The notes: generated by a model from the sequence alone, not told the origin. A stretch of DNA of 64,000 bases from UBA11612 sp963662375 (GCA_963662375.2 CAXXRP010000008.1:54585-118584); one strand, 5' to 3'; positions 50,040-60,026 are shown, counted from the stretch's first letter. A program made the numbers and translations.

Positions 50040-50754
50040 GGTCCTGGAGATGATGGCCGCACTCAAGCTCGCCGGCATGCGCGACGCGTTCGACGAGGTG
50101 CTCGCCGACGGCCTCAAGCGCCAGCATCCGATGCAGCGAATCATCGGCGAGCTGTTGAAGGCCGAGATCGCCGACAAGCAGGCGCGATCCATCAAGTACC
50201 AGATGAGTGGCGCCAAGCTGCCGCTGGCCAAGGAGCTGGCCGACTTCGACTTCACCGACACCCCGGTCAACGAGCCGCTGGTCCGCGAGTTGGCGGTCGG
50301 CGGCTTCCTGGCCAACCAGCGCAACGCCGTGCTGATCGGCGGGACCGGCACCGGCAAGAGCCATCTCGCCGTCGCCATCGCGCGGGCCTGCATCCGCGAT
50401 GGCGCCCGGGGCCGCTTCTTCAACGTCGTCGACCTGGTCAACCGGCTCGAGGCCGAAGCCCGCGCCGGCCGCCAGGGCCGGCTCGCCGATCAGCTGGCCC
50501 GGCGCGACCTCGTCATCCTCGACGAGCTCGGCTACCTGCCCTTCGCCCAAACCGGAGGCCAGCTGCTGTTCCACCTCGTCAGCCGGCTCTACGAGCGCAC
50601 CTCGATCATCGTCACCACCAACCTGACCTTCGGCGAATGGCCGTCCGTCTTCGGCGACGCCAAGATGACCACCGCGCTCCTCGATCGTCTGACGCACCAC
50701 TGCGAGATCATCGAGACCGGAAACGACTCCTGGCGCTTCAAGAATCGGTCCTAA
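50026..50754 (+). CDS. istB: IS21 helper ATPase IstB
   Basis: AAA+ ATPase of 242 aa related to DnaC that selects the target and activates IstA. Walker A is GGTGTGKSHLAVAIA, Walker B is LVILDELGYLPF, and the sensor region is SIIVTTNLTFGEWPSVFGD. The N-terminal helical domain (MERHEVLEMMAALKLAGMRDAFDEVL) is complete. No defects are visible. Confidence 0.95.
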   Translation: MERHEVLEMMAALKLAGMRDAFDEVLADGLKRQHPMQRIIGELLKAEIADKQARSIKYQMSGAKLPLAKELADFDFTDTPVNEPLVRELAVGGFLANQRNAVLIGGTGTGKSHLAVAIARACIRDGARGRFFNVVDLVNRLEAEARAGRQGRLADQLARRDLVILDELGYLPFAQTGGQLLFHLVSRLYERTSIIVTTNLTFGEWPSVFGDAKMTTALLDRLTHHCEIIETGNDSWRFKNRS

Positions 50755-50957
50755 AGACAACCGATCCACCTGCGGCCCGGTCGCCCAGGTGGGCCCACAG
50801 GAACCTCCCACGCGCGGTCCGCCGCCAGCCACGTGGTGGGCGCGTCGGCCCGCGCGCGGGCCCCTCCTATGGACTACCTGTACGACCTCCGCCGTGCATC
50901 CCCAAAGGGGTCAACATTGCACGCCGATAGGGGGGCAATGTTCAACGCCGATTGACA

Positions 50958-51926
50958 CATACAGCCTGTTGTACCCGGCATAGGCATCGGCCTGCAGGAT
51001 CCCGGTAAAGCCGGTCAGGTGCTTCTCGGGATGCGCGCCGGATCGATCGCGCGAGTAATAGAACAACGCCGCCGGCGGATCGGCGCCTCCAGAGGGTGCA
51101 TCGTCGTGCACATAGACCCAGGCCCGCGCCGTGTCGGTCTTGCCCTTCGCCAGCACCGGCACCGTGGTGTCGTCGCCATGAATGCGCTCGGCGGCCAGCA
51201 CATGGGCCGCGATCGAGTCGTGGAGCGGTCGCAGCACGGTGGTACAGGCGCCCACCTGGTCGGCCAGGGTCGACAGGCTGAGCTCCACGCCCTCGCGGCC
51301 ATAGCGCTCGCTCTGCCGGTTCAACGGCTGATGTTGGCCATACTTCTCGAACAGGATCATGGCCAGCAGGCTCGGACCCGCCCAACCCCGCGGGGTCACA
51401 TGGAACGGTGCGGGGGCTTGCGAGATCTTCTCGCAGTCCCGGCAGGTGAACTTCTCGCGTACCGTCTGGACCACCTTCCAGCTGCGCGGGATCACCTCCA
51501 GCGTCTCGGTGATGTCCTCGACCAGCTTGGAAAGCCGATCCGAGCCGCAACAGCCACAGACCTCAGGCGCCGGAACCACCACGCGCTCGCGCGGCAGATG
51601 CTCCGGGAACGGCTTGCGCGATGGCCGCCTGCGAGTGAAAGACTTGACTGTCGAGGTCTTCGCGGCTGCCTGTTCGGCGGCGAGCTCGTCCTCGCTCGCA
51701 CGCGCCTCCAGCTCCTCGAGCTCCAGCTCCAGCTGGTCGAGCAGGCGCGCCTTGCGCTCCGAGCGTTGGCCGTAGACCTCGCGCCGCAGCTTCTCGACCA
51801 TCAGTTTCAGGGCGGCGATGATCGCTTCGGCGTTCGAGGCCTTGGCCACCGCCTCCTCGGCCCGCGCCTCGGCGACCGCAGGGCGGCGCGCAGGGCCTCG
51901 ATATCGGACGCTGTGGCGCGGATCAT
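50958..51926 (-). pseudogene. tnpC: IS66 transposase TnpC, frameshifted and 3'-truncated
   Basis: A start at 51926 gives MIRATASDIEALRAAL, then a one-base shift near 51880 is needed to reach VAEARAEEAVAKASNAEAIIAALKLM. The rest reads through a coiled coil (QLELELEELEARASEDELAAE), the zinc-binding VCGCCGSDRLSKL with FTCRDCEKIS, and the core LNRQSERYGREGVELSLSTLADQVG to ADAYAGYNRLY, where the IS21 terminus begins. The last DDE Glu and the C-terminal domain are absent, so it cannot be active. Confidence 0.88.
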
Positions 51927-51998
51927 GGCGCCGAGCGAATCATACCCGCCGGATTTGAGTCACGCTCTTTCTTGCGCGGCTCCGTCGCTTTGCCGCGG

Positions 51999-52148
51999 TC
52001 AACCCGCGCGCTCGGGCCGCCAGCTGCGCACCGGACGCCGCCAGTCGATCGCCTCCTGGACTTGAAGCGTCAGCCCGTTCATGCCACGGCGCATGTCCGT
52101 AACGCCGGTCGCCAGCCAGACCCGAACCCCGGAGGGAACCGGGATCAT
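51999..52148 (-). pseudogene. tnpB: IS66 accessory protein TnpB with internal deletion
   Basis: A 49-residue frame joins the TnpB N-terminus (MIPVPSGVRVWLATGVTDMR, RGMNGLTLQVQEA) directly to its C-terminus (IDWRRPVRSWRPERAG). The usual protein has about 115 residues, so some 65 are missing in frame, including the FVFRGRRGDLIKVLWHDG-type core. It overlaps the tnpA stop by 4 bp, as in complete IS66 elements. Confidence 0.85.
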
Positions 52149-52528
52149 CGCGCCTCTAGCGCCGCCACGACCCGCGCCAGCGCCAGGGCATCGACATCGG
52201 CGCCAACCATGATCCGCTGGCCTGTTACGGTTACGATCTCCATGCGCCCAACAGCCGCAGCCGCGCCCAGCGGCGCTTCCTCGTCAGGCACGATCAGCGC
52301 CGGCGCAAAGCCGATCACCTCGTCGCGACCGCGACGAAACGCTTTGCGCCAGGAGAACAACAACGAGGGCGAGATGTCGTGGCGACACGCGGTCGCAGAT
52401 ACCTGTCGGTGACCCTGGAAACTCTCCTCGACGATCCGCAGCTTCTCCGCCACGCTCCAGCGCCGACGGCGACCGGTGTTTACCACCTCGAGACGCTGAA
52501 CCTGGAAACTATCCTTATGAACAGTCAT
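52145..52528 (-). CDS. tnpA: IS66 accessory protein TnpA
   Basis: Protein of 127 aa with a helix-turn-helix: RRRRWSVAEKLRIVEESFQGHRQVSATACRHDISPSLLFSWRKAF, followed by a C-terminal part with VGRMEIVTVTGQRIMVGADVDALALARVVAALE. The start MTVHKDSFQ at 52528 is chosen since the upstream open frame is a translated palindrome and other non-coding DNA. It is required for transposition with TnpB and TnpC, which are both defective here. Confidence 0.85.
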   Translation of the reverse strand: MTVHKDSFQVQRLEVVNTGRRRRWSVAEKLRIVEESFQGHRQVSATACRHDISPSLLFSWRKAFRRGRDEVIGFAPALIVPDEEAPLGAAAAVGRMEIVTVTGQRIMVGADVDALALARVVAALEAR

Positions 52529-52611
52529 AAGGTCAGTTTCGCAGAACCTCACCGTCTTTGGCAGGCGGTCCTGACCGGAGGCGTACGAGCAGACCTCAAT
52601 TTCGGGCCGCG

Positions 52612-52643
52612 GAAGGTCTGCTTTTAGCCAAAAGCAGACCTTC
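52612..52643. repeat. Perfect 14-bp palindromic repeat
   Basis: GAAGGTCTGCTTTT at 52612-52625 and AAAAGCAGACCTTC at 52630-52643 flank a 4-base loop. When translated it yields the CFWLKADL-type stretch that I recall from many small spurious hypothetical proteins of alphaproteobacteria, suggesting a dispersed REP-like family. Only one copy was noticed in this window. Confidence 0.7.
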
Positions 52644-52782
52644 AGAGCCTTCCATTCTTTCGTAACCGGGTTCCGTGCGCACGACCGAACCGGTGGCATT
52701 CAGATCATGAGCCAAACACGCGGGTGTGCCCAAAACCACCCTTTTCAGTGCCCACACAGGGCAACCCCTGTAAGGGGTACGC

Positions 52783-53130
52783 TTAATCGAGCGTGTCGAG
52801 CGCCTTCTGGAAGCGCCCGGCGTGCGACTTCTCCGCCTTCGCTAGGGTCTCAAACCAGTCGGCGATCTCGTCGAACCCTTCGTCGCGCGCGGTGCGCGCC
52901 ATGCCAGGGTACATGTCGGTGTAATCGTACGTCTCACTGGCGATCGCCACATTAAGGTTGTCGGCGGTAGTGCCTATCGTCTTGCCCGTCACCATGTCAC
53001 CGACCTCGGCGAGGAAGTCGAGATGGCCGTGCGCATGCCCGGTCTCACCCACGGCGGTCGACCGGAACACGGCGGAGACGTCGTTGTAACCTTCGATGTC
53101 AGCCTTCTGCGCGAAGTAGACGTAGCGCAC
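52783..53130 (-). pseudogene. Rubrerythrin-like ferritin-fold protein, N-terminally incomplete
   Basis: The frame gives a clear rubrerythrin-type diiron domain: RYVYFAQKADIEGYNDVSAVFRSTAVGETGHAHGHLDFL, ASETYDYTDMYPGMARTARDEGFDEIADWFETLAKAEKSHAGRF. The usual N-terminal helix with the first Glu ligand (ENLKxAFAGESQANR-type) is missing; upstream in the same frame are LLERRRDWAPGDHAEAYV and then the katG TGA. It may start at GTG 53130 as a shortened protein, or be a fragment. Such proteins reduce peroxide, which fits the neighbouring katG. A hairpin (ACCCCT/AGGGGT, 52764-52778) follows its stop. Confidence 0.7.
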
Positions 53131-53205
53131 GTACGCTTCGGCGTGATCGCCCGGTGCCCAGTCGCGGCGGCGCTCTAGAAGCCCTCGAAGACCTTTCCGC
53201 TGAGA

Positions 53206-55395
<2,190 letters not shown>

Positions 55396-55481
55396 ATTCT
55401 CTCCGATCGTGTTCTGAATTTTTCCACACTGTTTAGCCGACATTCCCCAGATAGCGCCTGCTTCTAGCCGCGCGATTCCGA

Positions 55482-55910
55482 TTAGCCCTCCAGCCCCGGG
55501 TTCTTCCGGACGCGAATCACGATGTCTACCTCCGTGACCGTCGTTCCGGGGGGCGGATGGGGAAGCTTCACCACCCTTAGCTCCTCGCCAGGAATGTCTA
55601 CCAAATTCCGATCTTCTACGCAGAAGAAATGATGGTGGTGGCTGACATTCGTGTCGAAATACGAGGACAATGCGTCGACGACCACTTCGCGCAACATCCC
55701 TGCCTCGGTAAACTGGTTCAGGGTGTTGTAGATCGTGGCGAGCGACACCCGGACGTTGTTCGCCCGCGCCTCCTTGTGCAGGGCCTCGGCGGTGATATGC
55801 CGGTCGGTGCCGGCGAACAGGAGCCGTGTCAACGCCAGGCGCTGGCGCGTCGGCCGCAGCCCCGCGGCGCGCAAGCGTTTAAGCGCGGCAGTATAGGGTC
55901 TTTCTCCCAT
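55482..55910 (-). CDS. irr: Fur-family regulator, Irr-like
   Basis: Regulator of 142 aa with an N-terminal winged helix (LRAAGLRPTRQRLALTRLLFAGTDRHITAEALHKEARANNVRVSLATIYNTLNQFTEAGML) and a C-terminal dimer domain containing VSHHHHFFCVEDRNLVDIPGEEL. The His cluster and the LVDIP segment are typical of Irr, the haem-responsive iron regulator of alphaproteobacteria, more than of Fur or PerR. Placed 86 bp upstream of katG on the same strand, it probably regulates the cluster. ATG 55910 starts MGERPYTAAL; longer starts run into the transposon end at 55945. Confidence 0.85.
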   Translation of the reverse strand: MGERPYTAALKRLRAAGLRPTRQRLALTRLLFAGTDRHITAEALHKEARANNVRVSLATIYNTLNQFTEAGMLREVVVDALSSYFDTNVSHHHHFFCVEDRNLVDIPGEELRVVKLPHPPPGTTVTEVDIVIRVRKNPGLEG

Positions 55911-55944
55911 ACTGCGAGTATGGGCGGATGCAGACAAAAAATAA

Positions 55945-55966
55945 GGGAATAACAATTTAGGTTGAC
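55945..55966 (+). repeat. Left terminal inverted repeat of the IS1595-like transposon
   Basis: Starts GGGAATAACAATTTAG and ends GTTGAC. It is 34 bp upstream of the irr start codon, so the insertion probably displaced or replaced the irr promoter. Confidence 0.8.
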
Positions 55967-56017
55967 TTTTCGACTTCGTTCCAGTCCCCTGTTTATCAGT
56001 TGAACAGGGAGCGAACA

Positions 56018-56956
56018 ATGGCGCATTCAAGGCCAGGAAGGTCAGACCGCGAGGGCATCACAATCATCAAACTCGGCGACCTTTTCCCTACCGAGGAAAG
56101 CGCCCGTGAGTGGTTCGAGAAACAGATTTGGCCGGGTGGCCGCCATTGCCCGCATTGCGGGAGTGTCCGCACGCATGAGGCTAGCCATGCCAAGTCGCCT
56201 TACCGATGCACGGATTGCCGGGGTTATTTCTCAATTAAAACCAATACGATCATGAACAAGTCTCATGTTCCGCTCCGCAAGTGGGTGTTCGCCATCTATC
56301 TCGAGATGACCAGCCTGAAAGGCGTATCCAGCATGAAGCTGCATCGCGATATAGGCGTCTCTCAACAGACCGCGTGGTACATGCTGCATCGCATTCGTGA
56401 AGTGTGGTCGCACGGCGAGCCCTGGCCGTTCGCCGGTCCCGTCGAGATAGACGAGACCTATTTCGGCGGCAGGGAGAAAAACAAGCACAAGGGAAAAAAG
56501 CTCAAGGCCGGCAGGGGCACGGTCGGCAAAGCCGCCGTCGTGGGCGCCAAGGACCGCAAGACCAACAAGGTCAAGGCCAAGGTGGTCAAGGATACCGACG
56601 CCAAAACCCTACAGAAGTTCGTTGTTGCCAGCGCCGCCGAAGGCGCGACCGTCTACACCGACGACGCCAGTGCCTACAAGGGCGTGCCTTTCGATCACGC
56701 GAGCGTCCGCCATGGCGTCGGCGAGTACGTCCGGGGGATGGCCCACACCAACGGCATCGAGTCGTTCTGGTCGATGCTCAAGAGGGCACATAAGGGCGTC
56801 TATCACCACTTCTCGGTGAAGCACCTTCAGCGCTACGTAGACGAATTCGCAGGTCGTCACGGTGTCCGCGAGCTTGACACGCTGGATCAGATGGGAGTAG
56901 TAGCTAGTCTGATGGCTGGGAAACAACTCAGCTATCAGGAGTTGATTGCCGACTAG
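56018..56956 (+). CDS. IS1595-family (ISXO2-like) transposase
   Basis: Transposase of 312 aa with an N-terminal zinc ribbon (RHCPHCGSVRTHEASH and YRCTDCRGYFS) and a C-terminal DDE-type domain: Asp in GPVEIDETYFGGREKNKHKGKK, Asp in VYTDDASAYKGV, and the N/E motif HTNGIESFWSMLKRAHKGVYHHFS. The mature start MAHSRPGRSDREG at 56018 follows AGGGAG. The frame is complete, so the enzyme may be active. The first base is 73 bp inside the left inverted repeat. Confidence 0.94.
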   Translation: MAHSRPGRSDREGITIIKLGDLFPTEESAREWFEKQIWPGGRHCPHCGSVRTHEASHAKSPYRCTDCRGYFSIKTNTIMNKSHVPLRKWVFAIYLEMTSLKGVSSMKLHRDIGVSQQTAWYMLHRIREVWSHGEPWPFAGPVEIDETYFGGREKNKHKGKKLKAGRGTVGKAAVVGAKDRKTNKVKAKVVKDTDAKTLQKFVVASAAEGATVYTDDASAYKGVPFDHASVRHGVGEYVRGMAHTNGIESFWSMLKRAHKGVYHHFSVKHLQRYVDEFAGRHGVRELDTLDQMGVVASLMAGKQLSYQELIAD

Positions 56957-57036
56957 GCGTCCGCGCTTTCGCCTTCCAAGCACGCACGGAACGCCCCTCA
57001 GCGCCTTGGTCAACTTAACCGAGGTGTTTTCGATGT

Positions 57037-57264
57037 CTACCCCCAACCTTGAAGTTCCTTCCGTGCGTCCTTCACAAATTTTTCAAGAACAGCACGATCC
57101 ATCAAAAGAATGTGCTCACGAGGAGCTCCGTGTATTTCTAGACGGATATGAAATTCGTCGTTTGCCTGTGGCTGTTGATCCGGTGGTTCTGTCGCCAGAA
57201 CAGATACGCGAGAGACTGAAAAAAGCTCGCCAGTTTCTGAAGCGCCTCCACTTCCAAAAGTCAT
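57037..57264 (-). CDS. Small passenger protein of unknown function
   Basis: 75 aa, with a strong ribosome-binding site (GGAGAG, 6 bp before ATG 57264) and a plausible alpha/beta make-up: FSVSRVSVLATEPPDQQ, then EFHIRLEIHGAPREHILLMD and a C-terminal helix AVLEKFVKDARKELQGWG. No family is recognised and no catalytic motif is obvious. It lies after the methyltransferase-HNH gene on the same strand and is convergent with the transposase. A plus-strand frame over the same bases is less likely because it lacks a ribosome-binding site. Confidence 0.6.
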   Translation of the reverse strand: MTFGSGGASETGELFSVSRVSVLATEPPDQQPQANDEFHIRLEIHGAPREHILLMDRAVLEKFVKDARKELQGWG

Positions 57265-57337
57265 GAGAACTCTCCTTCTCGTGGGTTTAGGGCCTCGCCC
57301 GTTCCAGCTGGCGGGGCTCTGCTTGGAGTTGGTATAA

Positions 57338-58818
57338 TCAACCGTCCTCTCCATTGCGGTCCTTCAGTCCGGGGATGGTGTGGTAGGAGGGCGGATGAGG
57401 TTGTTTGGCCCGGTCGTCGTCGAGAAACTTTCCCCACGCCTTGCGTCCCTTCCTGCGGTTGCAGTTGGAGCACAAGGCGATCCGGTTGAACACATCGTCA
57501 TCGCCGCCTCGCACTCGCGGGATACGATGATCAAGCTCAAGATCGACTGGGCGAACGGATTCCGAATCGCAGTACGGGTTGGTGCACCGGCGGCCTTGCC
57601 GCGCCCATAGTGTCTGTCGCAGCTTGATGTCTGGGATGCTCGGAATGTCCGTTCGGCGTAGCGATCTGCGGACAGTCACAGGATTGTTAGTCATGTTAAG
57701 GCCCGTTTCGTTTTTCAGCCGTTCCAGAGTGACCCGCTCGGCAACCGGATCTATGTCGATGCCGACCCACCGGCGTTGCAGCTGCTCCGCCGCAACGCAG
57801 GTCGTGGCGCAGCCTGCAAAAGGGTCCAGTACAATGTCTTTCAGATCAGTCGCGCACTCGATCAGCCGACGGTATAGGCTTATCGGCTTCCTAGTGCTCC
57901 ACTCAGCGTCGCTGCTTTCCGGCTGCACAACGTCCAGCCATATGTCATCGCGTGGCGCCCCCTGTTGTTCGTCAAGATATCGCTTTTCGCGCGGCACGCG
58001 ACCTGGCGCTGTTTGCACGATCCGCCCGGCAGCATAAGCAGCCTCCTGCGTTCGCGTGTCCAGCGCCAAACACGTGTGACCCCTAGGAACTCATGGGTCA
58101 GGTTTGGTCGGTCCCGGTTTGGATTTGTGATGCTGGTCAATTGGTATAACCGCCCGCCATCAATCTTGTCGTATTGTTGGAGTGTCTTTTCATCGAGATT
58201 ATGCAGATCGTAAGGATCGTAGGACGGATTCCATTTCCATTCTCGGCTCTTGCCATATGCTAGAATCGTGTCGCTGTTCATTGGCAGACGCTTGGAAGCG
58301 AGACCCTTGGACATCGCCCGCCGGCGGGTGATTTCGTTGATGAACAGGCTCCGCCCGAACACTGCGTCAAGCAGCAGTCGGAGATAGACGTTCGCTTCCG
58401 TATCGCATTGCAGGAATAGGACGCCCTTCGGCTTCAAGATGCGGCGCATCTCTACAATGCGCGGGGCCATATAGGCCAGATAGGCGGCGATTGAGTTCTT
58501 CGTCCCGGTTATGATCTTGCCGGTCCGGTGGTCAATGGTCCCGCCTTCAATGACTGCGGCGGCTTCAATGACCTCCTTGATTGCGGGATGGTCGGCAGCA
58601 ATCAAATCCTGCCATTCGTCGGTCACTTCGTCCCACCGCCAGCGGTCATCGAAGCGCTGGTCGGCGGCTTTGGAGCCGAGCGGTGCATTGAAGACGCGCT
58701 TGGCGTTGAATGGTGTATCAGTGGCGATGCAGTCGACCGACTCGCCGTCCATACCGCGAAGAACAAAGATGTTATCGGCGACGAACAGCGTCCGGTTAGA
58801 CCAGTTGGGTGTGTCCAT
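57338..58818 (-). pseudogene. Site-specific DNA methyltransferase fused to an HNH domain, frameshifted
   Basis: Two overlapping frames together encode about 490 residues. The first starts MDTPNWSNRTLFVADNI and contains the catalytic motif IV region as SVDCIATDTPFN (DTPF instead of DPPF/Y), then the beta-class pattern RFDDRWRWDEVTDEWQDL, RRILKPKGVLFLQCDTEAN and LTHEFLGVTRVWRWTRER. Near 58050 the frame is lost and continues as QEAAYAAGRIVQTAPGRV, the SAM motif I DPFAGCATTCVAAEQL with WVGIDIDP, and a C-terminal HNH nuclease-like domain (CTNPYCDS, ELDHRIPRVRGGDDD, LCSNCNRRKG). A loss of about 4 bases at CGCAGGAG would explain the shift. Methyltransferase and HNH on one chain suggest a self-contained modification or restriction cargo. 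Confidence 0.8.
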
Positions 58819-58848
58819 TAAGGGAGCGTGCAGGATCACGCTGGGTCC

Positions 58849-58871
58849 GTCAACCTAAATTGGTAATTCCC
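58849..58871 (-). repeat. Right terminal inverted repeat of the IS1595-like transposon
   Basis: On the minus strand it reads GGGAATTACCAATTTAG followed by GTTGAC, matching the left end except for one inserted and one changed base. It adjoins LTEQLK of the recombinase remnant. Confidence 0.8.
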
Positions 58872-59075
58872 TTTTAATTGCTCCGTCAGCCCGGCACTGG
58901 GAACAGTGCCGGGTCTTTTTTTCTGCGCGTTGGCGCAGAGTTCTAGAATGCCGGCCAGTTCCCCCTTTATTTCAACGCTCAGCCCCCGATCGCTCGAAAC
59001 CAGAAGGACGTGATCGATCCTTCCTTTTTGACGCAAATTAAAGCCCCTGGCGCCGAGTACTGCGGCCTTGCGCAA
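58872..59075 (-). pseudogene. C-terminal fragment of a serine-recombinase-like protein
   Basis: The minus-strand frame ends in RIDHVLLVSSDRGLSVEIKGELAGILELCANAQKK and SAGLTEQLK, resembling the C-terminal segment of large resolvase/recombinase family proteins, and then passes directly into the transposon inverted repeat. The rest of the gene is absent on both sides. The call rests on pattern memory and is tentative. Confidence 0.45.
58890..58924 (+). terminator. Strong hairpin followed by T tract
   Basis: CCCGGCACTG and CAGTGCCGGG form a 10-bp stem with a GGAA loop, followed by TCTTTTTTTCT on the plus strand. It overlaps the recombinase remnant on the other strand, so it could be a coding palindrome or a terminator protecting the transposon border from plus-strand read-through. 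Confidence 0.5.
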
Positions 59076-59090
59076 GTAAATGGCGGATCA

Positions 59091-60026
59091 TCAAGGTAAG
59101 GCGCCGGCCAGCCACCGCATGACGTTCAGGATAAAGCGTTTATTTTCTGATGCCTTGGGAACGTTGAAGCCGGTGCGCAGGAGTGGCTCCTGCGCGTTCT
59201 TTTGCGCCGAAAACAATCCTGCTTCTCCAAAGACGGCTATGCGTCCATTGCCGCTCACCATCGCTGCCCCCTGAAGGTACCCTCCTGCCGGGATGCGTGG
59301 CGTCTCTTCGTTGAACTCCCAAGCTACCTCGGGACTTAGAACCACATACTCTCCAGGAAACACCAATAGGCGCCTTGCATTAGGCGGGCCTTGAAATGCT
59401 GATCCGGTGAACGTTATGAGTACTGAGACAGTGTCATGATCGCCGCGCCCGCGTGTGATGACATCATCCCGCAATGTGCCGTCCTTCCGGGTGAAGACGT
59501 CGGTGTCGCCGATGAGGGGATCGCGCAGGGCGAACCCATTGATGAACGTAAAGCCGAAGGCCGCCGCCATGTCGACCGCCGCGCCGGCAAACGGAAAATG
59601 GTCCGCAATCAGGAGAAGCGAGCCGCCGCCATCAACCCAGGACTTTATTGCGGTGATTTCTTCAGGCTTAAACGCGGAAGGCGTTGGTGTTGACCAGTGC
59701 CCAACATTTATCTCATTGAGTGCATTAGCAACCACGAGGATATCAACATCCGCCAGTTCTTTGGTGCTAAAGGTCAAAGTCCGGTCTGCAACGCGAAAGC
59801 CGTCGTTGCGCAAAAGCGCGGCGAATGGCCAGAAACGATCATTAAGCGTATGGAAATTGTGATGGGCGCTATCGATGGCAACCCGGGGACCGGTGCCGAT
59901 GTCGAATTCCGGGTAATCAACGGCGACATCAGCGTCTCTGTCAGCTACGACCTGTGCCACGGAAAGCCCACCTAACGCCGACAGTCCCGCCATCGCCAAT
60001 ATCAGGACATATTTGCATTTCCGCAT
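59091..60026 (-). CDS. Secreted DUF4350-like protein
   Basis: Protein of 311 aa with an N-terminal signal peptide (MRKCKYVLILAMAGLSALGG). The body has a glutamine-amidotransferase-like fold pattern: TGPRVAIDSAHHNFHTLNDRFWPFAALLRNDGFRV, DVDILVVANALNE, ITAIKSWVDGGGSLLLIADHFPFAG and a C-terminal GGYLQGAAMVSGNGRIAVFGEAGLFSAQ. It resembles DUF4350 and GldG-type domains, without an obvious catalytic Cys. Its role is unknown, possibly in the envelope. No defect is seen. Confidence 0.75.
   Translation of the reverse strand: MRKCKYVLILAMAGLSALGGLSVAQVVADRDADVAVDYPEFDIGTGPRVAIDSAHHNFHTLNDRFWPFAALLRNDGFRVADRTLTFSTKELADVDILVVANALNEINVGHWSTPTPSAFKPEEITAIKSWVDGGGSLLLIADHFPFAGAAVDMAAAFGFTFINGFALRDPLIGDTDVFTRKDGTLRDDVITRGRGDHDTVSVLITFTGSAFQGPPNARRLLVFPGEYVVLSPEVAWEFNEETPRIPAGGYLQGAAMVSGNGRIAVFGEAGLFSAQKNAQEPLLRTGFNVPKASENKRFILNVMRWLAGALP

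Larger units (their letters stand above)
48420..50926. repeat. IS21 inner inverted repeats (20 bp, exact)
   Basis: CGGCGTGCAATGTTGACCCC at 48420-48439 is the exact reverse complement of 50907-50926. Related copies lie at 48453-48473 (GGCGTCCAAATTTGACCCC) and at 50935-50957. Such multiple terminal repeats are the IstA binding sites of IS21 elements. Confidence 0.85.
48413..50957 (+). mobile_element. IS21-family insertion sequence
   Basis: About 2.5 kb element with istA and istB and multiple terminal repeats. Proposed ends are TGTGGAACGGCGTGCAATG at 48413 and, on the minus strand, TGTCAATCGGCGTTGAAC starting at 50957; both begin with TG and share the CGGCGT block. Inner repeats of the ATCGGCGT...TTGACCCC type occur at both ends. 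The right end interrupts the IS66 tnpC frame at TACAGCCTG. No matching target duplication is seen and the two flanks are unrelated, so a deletion or exchange followed insertion. Confidence 0.85.
50958..52528 (-). mobile_element. IS66-family element, decayed and truncated
   Basis: Minus-strand tnpA-tnpB-tnpC order of IS66 is kept, but only tnpA is intact. tnpB has lost its middle in frame, and tnpC has a frameshift near its start and is cut by the IS21 end. The missing 3' part of tnpC is not present elsewhere in the window. Terminal inverted repeats were not identified with confidence. Confidence 0.8.
55945..58871. mobile_element. IS1595-like transposon carrying passenger genes
   Basis: About 2.9 kb bounded by near-perfect inverted repeats. 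The left end (55945-55966) and the right end (58849-58871) share GGGAAT and then CAATTTAGGTTGAC, differing by one gap and one base. Inside are an ISXO2/IS1595-type transposase on the plus strand and, on the minus strand, a methyltransferase-HNH gene and a 75-aa ORF. IS1595 relatives with passenger genes are known as a class (sometimes called tIS). The right end lies inside a serine-recombinase-like remnant. No 8-bp target duplication is seen (AAAAATAA left, TTTTAATT right). Confidence 0.8.

Noticed and set aside
48777..50441. Very long minus-strand open frame opposite istA and istB
   Set aside because: It is antisense to two well-supported IS21 genes in GC-rich DNA and shows no domain.
51019..52065. 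348-residue plus-strand open frame opposite IS66 tnpC
   Set aside because: Antisense to a recognised transposase; low-complexity translation.
56946..57266. Plus-strand 106-residue open frame after the transposase
   Set aside because: It overlaps the minus-strand 75-aa ORF, which has the better ribosome-binding site; the plus frame starts inside the transposase end.
55937..58879. 8-bp target duplication around the IS1595-like transposon
   Set aside because: AAAAATAA and TTTTAATT do not match as direct repeats.
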